A DNA stretch of 64,000 nucleotides from Clostridia bacterium (lineage in GTDB: Bacteria > Bacillota > Clostridia > Oscillospirales > CAG-272), in contig JAFVZL010000054.1 of NCBI GenBank assembly GCA_017508195.1, positions 1 through 64,000 of the forward strand, given 5' to 3'. Position 1 is the stretch's first letter. Every line of letters starts with the position of its first letter. Below are positions 6,955 through 15,477 of the stretch, piece by piece. The notes beneath the pieces are model-generated. The model did no database searches. It saw nothing but the letters and a program-made list of their open reading frames with translations, and was not told the origin of the DNA. Position numbers and translations under genes: made by a program.

Positions 6955-8292
6955 ATGAAAGAAAAAAGATTTGACTATACATGGGTTATCGTTGCGCTTT
7001 GCTTCCTATCGGTGTGTATAAGCCTCGGCTTCTGCTCGAGCGGACGAACGATGTACCTCACCGCGATTACCGATGCACTGAATATCCCAAGAAGTGCATT
7101 CTCGCTTAACGATACCTTCAGATACGTTACTACTACGATACTGAGCTTGTTCTTCGGTAAGCTTGTAAATAAATTCGGCACGAAGAAGCTTATGTGTGCA
7201 GGATTTATATGCCTTATCGGCTTTGCGGTGCTGAACTCGATAGCAGAGCATCTTATCGTATTTTACATAGGCGGTATTCTTCTCGGTGTCGGACTTTCCT
7301 GGACGGGAACCACTATGGTCAGCGTTGTTATCAACAGATGGTGTAAGAAAAACAAGGGCACTATAACGGGTGCGATACTCGCTGCCAACGGTCTTGGCGG
7401 TGCTGTTTCGGTACAGATACTCTCTCCCATCATTTTCGAGGAGGGAAATGTATTCGGTTACCGCAACTCCTATCGACTTGTTGCTCTTATCCTCGCAGTA
7501 GTTCTCGTTCTTCTTATAGTTTTCTTCAGAGACGTACCCAAGGGTGAGAAGGCCGAGCCCGTTGCCGAGACTAAAAAGCGTAAAGCCCGCGGCACCGGAT
7601 GGGTAGGTATGGAATACACCAACGTAGTGAAGAAGCCCTACTTCTATCTTGCACTCGTTTGTATGGCATTCACGGGTATGTCCTTGCAGGGACTCGGCGG
7701 AATATCCACCCCTCATATGTACGATATGGGTATGGATAAGGCTTTCGTTGCAACGCTCATGACCGTGAGCAGCCTTTGCCTTCTCAGCAGTAAGTTCCTT
7801 ACCGGATTTCTCTTCGACAGAACCGGAATGAGAATTACTATGAATATCGCGCTTGCAAGCTCGTTTATTTCTCTCGTCGGCCTCGTTCTCGTCGATAATA
7901 GCCCGATAGGTCAGGTGATTGCATTTGTGAGAATAATATTTGCCGCAATCGCACTTCCTCTCGAGACGGTTATGCTCCCCTTGTTTGCGAGCGATCTGTT
8001 CGGCAACAAGCACTTCGATAAGATAGTCGGATTGTTCTATGCCGCGAGCACTGCGGGCTTCGCGCTCGGATCTCCGTTTGCGAACCTTTGCCACGACCTT
8101 TTCGGTAACTACAACGTTCCCTTTATAGTGTTCGCAGGACTTATGCTCTTCGTTGCGGTAACCATGCAGTTCGTTCTTAACTTAGCTCACCGCGACAGAG
8201 ATGTCATACTCGCCGAAGAGGCAGCAGCTATCGCAGCAGCCGAAGCCGCGTCTGCATCAGCCACCGAGAAGGAACAGACCGCAAACGCCTAA
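6955..8292 (+). CDS. MFS transporter (OFA/monocarboxylate-type)
   Basis: A 445-residue major facilitator with about 12 membrane segments. The start ATG at 6955 follows AAAGGA; the upstream TTG at 6937 is too close to that site to be used. The loop between segments 2 and 3 reads GKLVNKFGTKKLM, the classic MFS motif A region, and WCKKNKGTITGAILAANGLG resembles the oxalate/formate antiporter (OFA) branch. A cytoplasmic central loop lies near residues 190-225. The last ~30 residues are an Ala/Glu-rich tail. The substrate cannot be named. The adjacent divergent AraC gene probably regulates it. Confidence 0.8.
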   Translation: MKEKRFDYTWVIVALCFLSVCISLGFCSSGRTMYLTAITDALNIPRSAFSLNDTFRYVTTTILSLFFGKLVNKFGTKKLMCAGFICLIGFAVLNSIAEHLIVFYIGGILLGVGLSWTGTTMVSVVINRWCKKNKGTITGAILAANGLGGAVSVQILSPIIFEEGNVFGYRNSYRLVALILAVVLVLLIVFFRDVPKGEKAEPVAETKKRKARGTGWVGMEYTNVVKKPYFYLALVCMAFTGMSLQGLGGISTPHMYDMGMDKAFVATLMTVSSLCLLSSKFLTGFLFDRTGMRITMNIALASSFISLVGLVLVDNSPIGQVIAFVRIIFAAIALPLETVMLPLFASDLFGNKHFDKIVGLFYAASTAGFALGSPFANLCHDLFGNYNVPFIVFAGLMLFVAVTMQFVLNLAHRDRDVILAEEAAAIAAAEAASASATEKEQTANA

Positions 8293-8323
8293 ACTGCCTA
8301 AGTTTAAATATGGATATTTTAAA

Positions 8324-8347
8324 AGCGAGCCGCATATTCGGCTCGCT
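8324..8347 (+). terminator. Intrinsic terminator of the MFS gene
   Basis: AGCGAGCCG pairs with CGGCTCGCT (nine pairs, 6-nt loop), followed by CTATTCTTGTTTATT. The T-tract is broken, so the termination efficiency is uncertain. Confidence 0.65.
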
Positions 8348-8416
8348 CTATTCTTGTTTATTATTCAACGATTCTCGTCTTGGATAGCGAGCTTTACCTT
8401 TAGATTTGTTGAGCTA

Positions 8417-8445
8417 TTGACATTTATATATATAAGTGATATAAT
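8417..8445 (+). promoter_or_regulatory. Sigma-A promoter of the CNNM/CBS pair
   Basis: -35 TTGACA (8417-8422), 17-nt A/T-only-like spacer ending TGA, -10 TATAAT (8440-8445). Confidence 0.8.
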
Positions 8446-8491
8446 AAAAATTGCATTTTAATTTAAATCGGTTAGGAGATGATTTTCTTTT

Positions 8492-9829
8492 ATGGGTAGT
8501 GACAGTATACCCTTGTGGATAGTGTTTGCTATTTGCGTAATAGGCGGTGCATACTTTGCTGCGACCGAGAGCTCGTTCTCAGCGGTCAATAAGATAAGGA
8601 TCAAGGCACTTGCAGATGACGGAAACAAGAGCGCTAAGGGTGTTCTCAGTGTTCTCAATAATTTCGAAAGGGCGCTGACAACGCTTCTGCTTGGTAACAA
8701 CGTTACAAAGATTGCAGGAGCTTCGGTATTTACCATCCTTTGCACCGATATCTTTATGGAGCTTGGCTACGGACAGGATTTCCTTGATTCGTTTGCGTTT
8801 TCTATGATATGCTCGGTGCTGAGCACTGTAATCATCTTCCTTTTCAGTGAGATGATACCCAAGAGCTTTGCGAATGACAGAAGCGAGAGCGTTTCGCTCT
8901 TCTTCGAGGGAACTCTGCGTTTCCTCATGAAGATACTATATCCGTTTGCGGTATTCTTTAACCTTATTTCAGAAACTGCATCGAAGCTCTTCTCAAGGGG
9001 TGAGGCTGAGCCCTCGATCACCGAGGATGAGCTGACCGAGATCATCGAGACAGCCGAAGAAGAGGGTGTCGTTGACGAGGAGCAGGGAGATATGCTTAAG
9101 TCGGCTCTCGAGTTCACCAAGACTACGGTTGACGAGATTATGACGATGGCTAAGGATATGGAGATCCTGAGCATAAACGCATCGACAGAGGAGATCCTTG
9201 AGTATATTACGAACACGGTTCACTCTCGCTTACCCATAAAGGCGGCAAATTCCGACAGAATTATCGGTGTTTTACGTACACGTACCTTCTTGAAGGAATT
9301 TAGACGCAACCCGAACGTAAAGCTCCGCTCGGTAATGACTCCGCCATACATAGTTCGCGAAAATGCGAAAATAGATACTCTCCTTACACATATGAGAGAG
9401 CATAAGCTTCAGCTTGCTATCGTTCTTGACTCGTCAAAGAAGGTTGTCGGACTCGTTACTATCGAGGATATCCTCGAGGAGCTTGTCGGTGAGATATTCG
9501 ACGAGGAGGATATCGTTGATAAGAACTTCCAGGCACTCGGCGGTAACAAGTATATGGTCAATACCCATATGACGGTAGCCAGCATGTACGAAAGAATGGG
9601 TATCGAAAGCGCTCCGAGAGCTATTGCACAGAAGCCGCTTCTTTCACTTATCCTCGAGACTCTCGGCCGTCTGCCTGAAGAGGAAGAGTCCTTTATGTAT
9701 GAGAATATGGAGATTACACCTAAGACGGTCGAAAACGGCAGAATCTCCGAGGTTATAGTTCATATCCTCGATGAGGATGATATAAAAGAGCGTGAGGCTG
9801 CCCTCGCGGGTGAGGAGGCAACGGTATGA
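8492..9829 (+). CDS. CNNM/CorC-type membrane protein with CBS pair
   Basis: A 445-residue member of the hemolysin C/CorC/CNNM family. The N-terminal ~190 residues are the DUF21 transmembrane domain (FAATESSFSAVNKIRIKALA; LLLGNNVTKIAG; SEMIPKSFAND), followed by two CBS domains (~215-340; VVGLVTIEDILEELVGEI) and a C-terminal transporter-associated (CorC_HlyC) domain. Family members move Mg2+/divalent cations or Na+ and sense nucleotides with the CBS pair; transport is inferred. The ribosome binding site (AGGAG) is 13 nt from the ATG, which is long, so translation may be modest. The stop overlaps the start of a paralogue (ATGA), showing translational coupling. Confidence 0.88.
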   Translation: MGSDSIPLWIVFAICVIGGAYFAATESSFSAVNKIRIKALADDGNKSAKGVLSVLNNFERALTTLLLGNNVTKIAGASVFTILCTDIFMELGYGQDFLDSFAFSMICSVLSTVIIFLFSEMIPKSFANDRSESVSLFFEGTLRFLMKILYPFAVFFNLISETASKLFSRGEAEPSITEDELTEIIETAEEEGVVDEEQGDMLKSALEFTKTTVDEIMTMAKDMEILSINASTEEILEYITNTVHSRLPIKAANSDRIIGVLRTRTFLKEFRRNPNVKLRSVMTPPYIVRENAKIDTLLTHMREHKLQLAIVLDSSKKVVGLVTIEDILEELVGEIFDEEDIVDKNFQALGGNKYMVNTHMTVASMYERMGIESAPRAIAQKPLLSLILETLGRLPEEEESFMYENMEITPKTVENGRISEVIVHILDEDDIKEREAALAGEEATV

Positions 9830-11130
9830 CATTTGCTGAACACTTCGCTAAAATGTGGTGGGCGTATGTAGTCATTTTCGTAATGATCTGCCTCTCCGCC
9901 TATTTCTCGGCATCCGAGATCGCTTTTAATTCGAGCAACAAGATGCGCCTTCGCCGTGCCGCAGAAGGCGGCAGCACAACCGCAAAGATCGCGTTCGATA
10001 TTACCGAAAGGTTTACGATGGCGCTCTCTGCTATCCTTATCGGTAACAACCTTGCGAACATTGCAGTATCGACCTGCACGACACTGATTGTTATGCAGCT
10101 CTTTGCCGATAACGTAGGTCTTGCATCGACTATTGCGACGATACTTGTAACTATTGTTATACTTATCTTCGGTGAGATAGTGCCTAAAATACTCGCAAAG
10201 CAGAATGCAGACACAGTAGTTCGCATCGTTGCTATTCCCACGAAGATTTTGACCCTCATTCTGATGCCCTTTGTGGCAATCGTCATGGCACTACTCTTCG
10301 TGCTTCGTAAGATCTGGGGTAAGGATCACAAGAACGATGATCCTACCGTAACAGAGGAGGAGCTGGTATCCATCATCGATACCATCGAGGAAGAGGGACT
10401 TATTAACGAGGAGCAGGGTGAGCTCTTACAGTCTACTCTCGTCTTCCGTGATACTACTATTGAGAAGATAATGACTCCCCGTATCGATATGACCACCATG
10501 GATATCGATGCAGACGAAGCGAAGAAAAGGGAATTGCTTTCGGATTCTGCACAGTATTCGAGAATCCCCGTTTACCGCGACAGTATCGATAATATCATAG
10601 GTGTGCTCTCTCTGACGAGGTACTATAAAGCGACACTAAAGGATGAGCAGCCCGATATAGAGTCACTGCTTATGAAGCCCTGCAGACTTCATAAAACGAT
10701 GAAGCTCCCGGCGGCTCTCGCTAAGCTCAGAGATGCAAAGATGCACCTTGCTATCGTTATCGACGAGTTCGGCGGCACGCTCGGTGTTGTTACGATGGAG
10801 GATATTCTCGAGGAGCTTGTCGGTGATATCTGGGATGATACAGACGTTATCGTTAACGAGTGTATTGCAACCGGTGAAAACACCTACGAGGTCGCGTGCG
10901 ATATGAATATCGACGATTTCTTCGAGGAGGTTGACTTCACTAAGCCTGATGACTTCACCTGCGAGTATTCAACCATGGGCGGTTGGGCTATCGAGATGCT
11001 CAATGCCGATCCTCATCTCGGTGACAGCTTCAGGTATGAGAACATTTTCGTAATAGTCCAAGAGATGGAAGAAGAACGCGTCACAAAGCTTACTATTCTC
11101 GTCGAAAGACGTGAGGAAGAGACGGTTTGA
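9826..11130 (+). CDS. CNNM/CorC-type membrane protein with CBS pair (paralogue)
   Basis: A 434-residue protein of the same architecture as its upstream neighbour: DUF21 membrane domain (SASEIAFNSSNKMRL; LIGNNLANIAVS; GEIVPKILAKQNAD), two CBS domains (EKIMTPRIDMTTMDID; GGTLGVVTMEDILEELVG) and a CorC_HlyC C-terminus with the usual MGGWAIEML segment. The start ATG overlaps the preceding stop by 4 bp. Tandem paralogues of this family with coupled translation suggest a heteromeric complex, since CNNM proteins act as dimers; that is inference. A strong terminator follows. Confidence 0.88.
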   Translation: MTFAEHFAKMWWAYVVIFVMICLSAYFSASEIAFNSSNKMRLRRAAEGGSTTAKIAFDITERFTMALSAILIGNNLANIAVSTCTTLIVMQLFADNVGLASTIATILVTIVILIFGEIVPKILAKQNADTVVRIVAIPTKILTLILMPFVAIVMALLFVLRKIWGKDHKNDDPTVTEEELVSIIDTIEEEGLINEEQGELLQSTLVFRDTTIEKIMTPRIDMTTMDIDADEAKKRELLSDSAQYSRIPVYRDSIDNIIGVLSLTRYYKATLKDEQPDIESLLMKPCRLHKTMKLPAALAKLRDAKMHLAIVIDEFGGTLGVVTMEDILEELVGDIWDDTDVIVNECIATGENTYEVACDMNIDDFFEEVDFTKPDDFTCEYSTMGGWAIEMLNADPHLGDSFRYENIFVIVQEMEEERVTKLTILVERREEETV

Positions 11131-11179
11131 TAAGGTCTTAATTGAGATACTACTCGACCTCTTATAACATTTGCAAACT

Positions 11180-11225
11180 AAAAAGCTTGCTCAAATGCAT
11201 CGGTGCATTTGAGCAAGCTTTTTTT
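11180..11225. terminator. Bidirectional intrinsic terminator
   Basis: A ~20-bp perfect stem around a TCGG loop (AAAAAGCTTGCTCAAATGCA and its complement) with a T7 tail, between the convergent CBS gene pair and the leucine-rich-repeat lipoprotein. Confidence 0.92.
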
Positions 11226-11228
11226 GTC

Positions 11229-13112
11229 TTATTCTTCAACGTTTTCCCACGGTGTTGGAATGCCATCAACATAGTGCCAGAAGTTTCCCTCGGTTGTCGG
11301 GGCCTCTTCTGAATAGAAATACCGGGTATTAGCGTTCACATTTCCGTTATAGGAGTAGTCTACTGTTATCTTGTTCCAGTCGTCAATTGTTCCATTATAA
11401 TAGATATACTTTAGATTGCTCATCTGGAGCGCTCCTATAGAGATCGACTTCAGCGTAGAGGGAAGAAGGATTTCTTCGGCAAGCCCATTAACAAAGGCAT
11501 TGCGGTAAAGATGGGTGACACCCTCGGGAATAGTAATGAAGTCAACCGCTTTTAAAGCTGCAAAAGAACTGTTATTGATATGTACAATACTGTTGGAGAT
11601 CTTCAGTGTCTTTGCACTTATACAATCGGTAAATGCGTAATCGCCTATTTCCGTCACACTGTCGGGGATAATGATAGCCTTCAAGCTTGTACAATTTCTG
11701 AATGCTTCACTACCGATTGTTGTAAGCTTCGATTTATCCTCGAAAGCAAGATCGGTTAGAGAAGTGCAGTCTTTAAACGCACCGGTACTGATTATCGATA
11801 CAGTTTGAGTGATGTTAAGCGTCGTAATTTTTGAAGCAAAAAAGGCGTAAGCACCTATGTAATCCAGGTTTTCCGACAATGTGAGATTTGTAAGTCTAGT
11901 ACAATCAGAGAACGCATAGTCCCCTATTTTAGTAACTTTGGAAGGGATTGTCAGCTCGGTTATTCTTTCGAGGTAACGAAAGGCGTTATTTTCAATTGCT
12001 GTTATATTATCGGGGAGCGTCAGGCTTGTTATACCACGGCAGCCTTGGAATGCTCCGGCACCTATTGAGGTTACGTTGTTTCCAAGCGTCAGAGCGTGGA
12101 TGCTTGAGCAATTGAAGAATGCATTATTCTCGATAGTGGTAATTCCGTTTCCGAGATTCAGAGTCTGGAGCCTTGTACAGGTAGAAAATGCATCGTTTTT
12201 GATAGTCGTGGTAGAATCAGGGATAGTAACCTCCATAAGCTCTGAGCACTCATAGAAAGCATATTTGCCGATTTCGCGTATGGAAGTGCCTAAATTCAAC
12301 GCAATAAGCTCTGTACACTTGTGAAAGGCGTAATCCCCTATTAATTCTACAGAGTCCGAGAAGCTGATATTCTGCAAAACAGTGCATTTCTCAAATGCGT
12401 AATTTCCTACACTCTTGACTTTATCTCCGATTATAACAGTTGCTAACTTTGCACAGTTTCTAAAGGCTTCGTTTGGGATTTCAGTAATGTTATTTCCAAT
12501 TTTAACCGATACAATATTTTGATTGTTGTAAAAAACTTCTTTAAGGAACTTTGTAACCTTGTAGCCATTAATTACATCAGGAATATATATTTCTTTATCA
12601 ACACAGGTACCCGCGGAAATTAATGTTGCTTCTTCTGTCATAGTATCAAAGCGATAAATAAAGCCAACATTACCTGTAGAATTTATTGTTCTAACTTCGG
12701 CTTCACCACAAGAGCAGTGCCTTTCGGAAATACCATTCTCACCGGCGGTAGCTTCCTTTGATATATTCCAATCCGAAAACTCGTGCACGTGCGCCTTATA
12801 GTCTGACTTTAGTCCGTTAATAACGACATAACCGTCGTCACTTACGGTAATAATATCTTCCTTTGGTTTATTGTCCTCGATTTTATATTCGGTAATTACA
12901 CCGTTTACGACAAGAAAGCCGTCAAGTGTGATTGAAATTAAATCCTCCTTGTTGGGATCCTCCGCCTTGAGCTCGGTTGTGCTGCCGTTTACTACAATGT
13001 AACCGTCTTCATTTACTGTAATTGTTGGTTCGGGTGTAAAGAGCGAACAGGAGCTAAGCCAAATGCTAACAGCTAATACGATAAACAGCGCGAGAATAAG
13101 CTTCGTTTTCAT
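11229..13112 (-). CDS. BspA-type leucine-rich-repeat lipoprotein
   Basis: A 627-residue surface lipoprotein. The signal peptide ends in a lipobox LSSC (mature Cys22). Residues ~28-105 hold three short repeats of the form ITVNEDGYIVVNGSTTEL, each about 25 residues. Residues ~109-145 are a His/Cys module (HEFSDWN...RHCSCGEAE) like that in the lipoprotein at 4934-5650. From ~165 to ~590 run about 18 BspA/LRR_5 repeats of ~23 residues (e.g. IGDYAFHKCTELIALNLG), forming a solenoid. The end reads WHYVDGIPTPWENVEE. Such proteins usually mediate binding to host or neighbouring cells. The ATG at 13112 follows AAAGGA. Expression should depend on the structured leader upstream. Confidence 0.88.
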   Translation of the reverse strand: MKTKLILALFIVLAVSIWLSSCSLFTPEPTITVNEDGYIVVNGSTTELKAEDPNKEDLISITLDGFLVVNGVITEYKIEDNKPKEDIITVSDDGYVVINGLKSDYKAHVHEFSDWNISKEATAGENGISERHCSCGEAEVRTINSTGNVGFIYRFDTMTEEATLISAGTCVDKEIYIPDVINGYKVTKFLKEVFYNNQNIVSVKIGNNITEIPNEAFRNCAKLATVIIGDKVKSVGNYAFEKCTVLQNISFSDSVELIGDYAFHKCTELIALNLGTSIREIGKYAFYECSELMEVTIPDSTTTIKNDAFSTCTRLQTLNLGNGITTIENNAFFNCSSIHALTLGNNVTSIGAGAFQGCRGITSLTLPDNITAIENNAFRYLERITELTIPSKVTKIGDYAFSDCTRLTNLTLSENLDYIGAYAFFASKITTLNITQTVSIISTGAFKDCTSLTDLAFEDKSKLTTIGSEAFRNCTSLKAIIIPDSVTEIGDYAFTDCISAKTLKISNSIVHINNSSFAALKAVDFITIPEGVTHLYRNAFVNGLAEEILLPSTLKSISIGALQMSNLKYIYYNGTIDDWNKITVDYSYNGNVNANTRYFYSEEAPTTEGNFWHYVDGIPTPWENVEE

Positions 13113-13369
13113 GATTCTTTCGTCCTTTCTGATTTGTTATCGGTTTATTATAAAACAAAAAGTGCGCCAACCGGAGTCAGCGCACCGAAAAACGCTAGCA
13201 TCCAATTGTCGCCAAACAAAACCAACCGTACAGATAAACACCATATACAAGCCAGCGGAAGAAGCGTTTTTGCTAATATTATTCTGGCTTGTAAAATGAA
13301 AAAGGGTATAAAACCCCCTATAAAAAATAAGGCGTTTATCTGAAAAAAGAATATTTGGTTTTGTTTGGC
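13113..13369 (-). promoter_or_regulatory. Candidate structured leader RNA with intrinsic terminator, copy 2
   Basis: Homologue of the leader at 5651-5889, also on the minus strand and also starting 7 nt after the -10 box (~13369). P1 pairs 13355-13369 with 13211-13225 (15 perfect pairs); P2 pairs 13331-13342 with 13231-13242 (12 pairs, one G-U); P4 pairs 13284-13293 with 13246-13255 (10 perfect pairs). The G-rich core (13300-13327) differs from copy 1 at one position in 28. The terminator (13162-13185) is GTGCGCTGAC, UCCG loop, GTTGGCGCAC, then TTTTTGTTTT. Stem sequences differ from copy 1 on both sides in compensating fashion. A ~45-nt spacer leads to the ribosome binding site. Confidence 0.8.
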
Positions 13370-13375
13370 AGATTT

Positions 13376-13404
13376 ATTATATCACAATTATCTACGTTTG
13401 TAAA
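13376..13404 (-). promoter_or_regulatory. Sigma-A promoter of leader RNA copy 2
   Basis: Minus strand: -35 TTTACA (13399-13404), 17-nt spacer, -10 TATAAT (13376-13381). Same box sequences and same distance to the leader's first base as in copy 1, although the spacer differs. Confidence 0.85.
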
Positions 13405-13501
13405 GATACAAGGTTATTATTTTTAAAAAAATATTGACGGTTTTAGATAATAACAAAAGAGCGTAGATTGTTGTTAATCAGTAATTGAATATAAAACGAA
13501 G

Positions 13502-13538
13502 AAAGAGCGATAACCGAATTGCAGTTATCGCTCTTTTT
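13502..13538 (-). terminator. Intrinsic terminator of the SDR gene
   Basis: A 13-bp stem AAAGAGCGATAAC with its complement around a 9-nt loop. T-runs flank it on both sides, so it may work in both directions; the gene it serves is the minus-strand SDR. Confidence 0.8.
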
Positions 13539-13578
13539 AAATGAAAATATAAGGCAGAACGCCTGTTTAACGCTTGGA

Positions 13579-14433
13579 TTAAACTCCCGAATATGCGGAG
13601 AAGCCACCGTCGATGGGGAGCACAACGCCCGTGATGAAGCCCGAGGACTTGTCATCAAGGAAGAAGAGCAGACCGCCGATAAGCTCCTCTGACTCTCCGA
13701 ATCTTCTCATCGGAGTACCGTTCAGGATCTTGTCTGTTCTGGGTGTGGGAGTGCCATCCTCGCGGAAGAGGAGCGCGCGGTTCTGGTTGGTTACGAAGAA
13801 GCCGGGAGCGATAGCATTGACTCTGATGCCAGCATTTGCAAAGTGTACTGCGAGCCACTGGGTGAGGTTGGATACACCGGACTTTGCCGCAGAGTATGCG
13901 GGGATCTTGGTAAGAGGTCTGAAGGCGTTCATCGAGGAGATGTTGATGATATTACCGCCCTTGCCGGACTTCGCCATATCGAGAGCAAATACCTGAGTTG
14001 TAAGGAAAGCGGCGGTAACGTTGAGATCAAGAACGAACTTGAAGCCCTCGGGAGTGAGGTCAAAGAAATCCTTTACGTCAGGGTTACCGATGGTCGTGGG
14101 ATCGAAGTACTCGTTATCGGTGGTCGCTCTCGGGTTGTTTCCGCCCGCACCGTTGATGAGTATATCGCAGGTACCGAGCTCGCGGTTTACCGTCTCGCGC
14201 GCTTCCTCAAGGCTTGCCTTTTCGAGGCAGTTTGCCTTGACAGCGATAGCAACGCCGCCTGCATCGCGTATTTCTTTGGCATAACCCTCGGCGGCATCGA
14301 GGTTGATGTCAAGAAGTGCAACCTTTGCACCGCATTTTGCCATAACCTTTGCAAAGTCCGAGCAGAGAACACCGCCCGCACCGGTAACTACGGCAACCTT
14401 GCCGTTAAGATCGATTTCAAAGGGTAATTTCAT
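13579..14433 (-). CDS. SDR family oxidoreductase, probably D-mannonate oxidoreductase-like
   Basis: A 284-residue classical short-chain dehydrogenase. Cofactor motif VTGAGGVLCSDFA (residues ~16-28), LINGAGGNN (~91-99), catalytic Ser in INISSMNAF, and YSAAKSGV (Tyr-x3-Lys) are all present; a C-terminal PIDGGFSAYSGV closes the fold. The N-terminal glycine pattern and the ~10-residue lead MKLPFEIDLN resemble the SDR-type mannonate oxidoreductase (YjmF/UxuB) of Bacillus, which interconverts fructuronate and mannonate; 2-deoxygluconate dehydrogenase-type activity is the alternative. The divergent AraC regulator next door fits a sugar-acid inducible gene. The ATG follows AAGGAG. No other uronate genes are nearby. 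Confidence 0.75.
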   Translation of the reverse strand: MKLPFEIDLNGKVAVVTGAGGVLCSDFAKVMAKCGAKVALLDINLDAAEGYAKEIRDAGGVAIAVKANCLEKASLEEARETVNRELGTCDILINGAGGNNPRATTDNEYFDPTTIGNPDVKDFFDLTPEGFKFVLDLNVTAAFLTTQVFALDMAKSGKGGNIINISSMNAFRPLTKIPAYSAAKSGVSNLTQWLAVHFANAGIRVNAIAPGFFVTNQNRALLFREDGTPTPRTDKILNGTPMRRFGESEELIGGLLFFLDDKSSGFITGVVLPIDGGFSAYSGV

Positions 14434-14577
14434 TTTTTAACTCCTTATAACTTTCTATCGGTAATTTATTATTGACTTAATTGTGCAGAATAACACCTGC
14501 ATATCAATTTTAACATACTTTTTTACGATATACAATATTAAAATAAAATTAAATTATTGTTTGCTTTGCGAAAACTA

Positions 14578-14606
14578 TTGTAAAAATTGCTGCTGTGTGC
14601 TATAAT
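14578..14606 (+). promoter_or_regulatory. Sigma-A promoter of the second AraC gene
   Basis: -35 TTGTAA (14578-14583), 17-nt spacer ending TGTGTGC, -10 TATAAT (14601-14606). The divergent SDR gene has a weaker candidate on the other strand (TTGTAT, 17 nt, TAAAAT) about 60 bp away. Confidence 0.75.
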
Positions 14607-14660
14607 ACACTGTGGATAATTGCGTAATGTTATTCTTAAGGAATAAGAAAGGAGAGTATC

Positions 14661-15467
14661 ATGGCAAACAAGATCGAGATTTCCATTGGAGATATAGAAT
14701 ATACATACGGCTATGACGAGGCTGCGCCCGAAGATCTGTCAGTTACGCATTGCCATGATGCTTATGAGATCCTTTTTGTTGTTTCGGGACAGGGAAAATA
14801 CGTTGTTGAGGGCGCGACGTTTGATATTCATCCGATTACCCTTATGATAACAAGACCGTTTGAGTATCATCACGTACTTGTTGACCGTTCTACCCATTAC
14901 GAAAGGTACGTTCTGAAATTCAAGATATCCGATCTTACCCCCGACACAAGGGAACGCTTCAGTGTGATCATGTCCGAGGAGCCCGAGGTCAGCGGTAAGT
15001 ATTATTCATCACTTACTATACCCACCGAGGTATTTTCGATATTTGACAGGTTTGAGTTTACATCGGCTCTTCCGGATACAGAGCGCAGCGTTTACGCATC
15101 TATGCTCCTATCCGAGATAATACTGTTTTTGTCTGCTTGCCGAGGTGAACAGATGGTCTATCGCGATGACGATCTTGGTGCAAAGGTCATAAGATATTTA
15201 AATGAAAACATACACCGCAATATCAGCCTTGATAAGCTGGCGAGGCGATTCTTCGTCAGTAAATATCACCTTTGCAGAGCATTCAAGAAGCATAACGGCA
15301 TTTCGGTTCACGGATATATTAACAAAAAGCGCGTGATGTATGCGAAAAGACTTATCGACTCAGGCGAGACCGCATCGGGTGCGGCATACCGAGTCGGCTT
15401 TGGTGACTATTCGAGCTTCTACCGCGCTTACGTTAAGGTTCTTGGCAAATCGCCTACTTCAGACTAA
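14661..15467 (+). CDS. AraC family transcriptional regulator
   Basis: A 268-residue regulator with a cupin-type N-terminal sensor (THCHDAYEILFVVSGQGKYVVEG; DIHPITLMITRPFEYHHV) and a C-terminal AraC/XylS double helix-turn-helix (~170-268; DKLARRFFVSKYHLCRAFKKH and AYRVGFGDYSSFYRAYVK). The ATG at 14661 follows GAAAGGAG. It is divergent from the SDR gene at 13579-14433, which is its likely target. dxs starts only 10 bp after its stop, so part of dxs transcription may come from this promoter, an odd pairing of a conditional regulator with a housekeeping gene. Confidence 0.87.
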   Translation: MANKIEISIGDIEYTYGYDEAAPEDLSVTHCHDAYEILFVVSGQGKYVVEGATFDIHPITLMITRPFEYHHVLVDRSTHYERYVLKFKISDLTPDTRERFSVIMSEEPEVSGKYYSSLTIPTEVFSIFDRFEFTSALPDTERSVYASMLLSEIILFLSACRGEQMVYRDDDLGAKVIRYLNENIHRNISLDKLARRFFVSKYHLCRAFKKHNGISVHGYINKKRVMYAKRLIDSGETASGAAYRVGFGDYSSFYRAYVKVLGKSPTSD

Positions 15468-15477
15468 GGGGGATAAT

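Noticed and set aside
7006..8094. A 362-codon open frame antisense to the MFS gene
   Set aside because: It mirrors the codon pattern of the transporter, its protein is low-complexity and charged with no fold, and it has no ribosome binding site.
13063..13343. Short plus-strand frames across the second leader RNA
   Set aside because: They lie over the leader helices and terminator, have no ribosome binding site and differ between the two copies.
15340..15477. Extended N-terminus for Dxs from 15340
   Set aside because: It overlaps the AraC gene in another frame; the ATG at 15478 has AAGGGGG and begins at the family's usual start.
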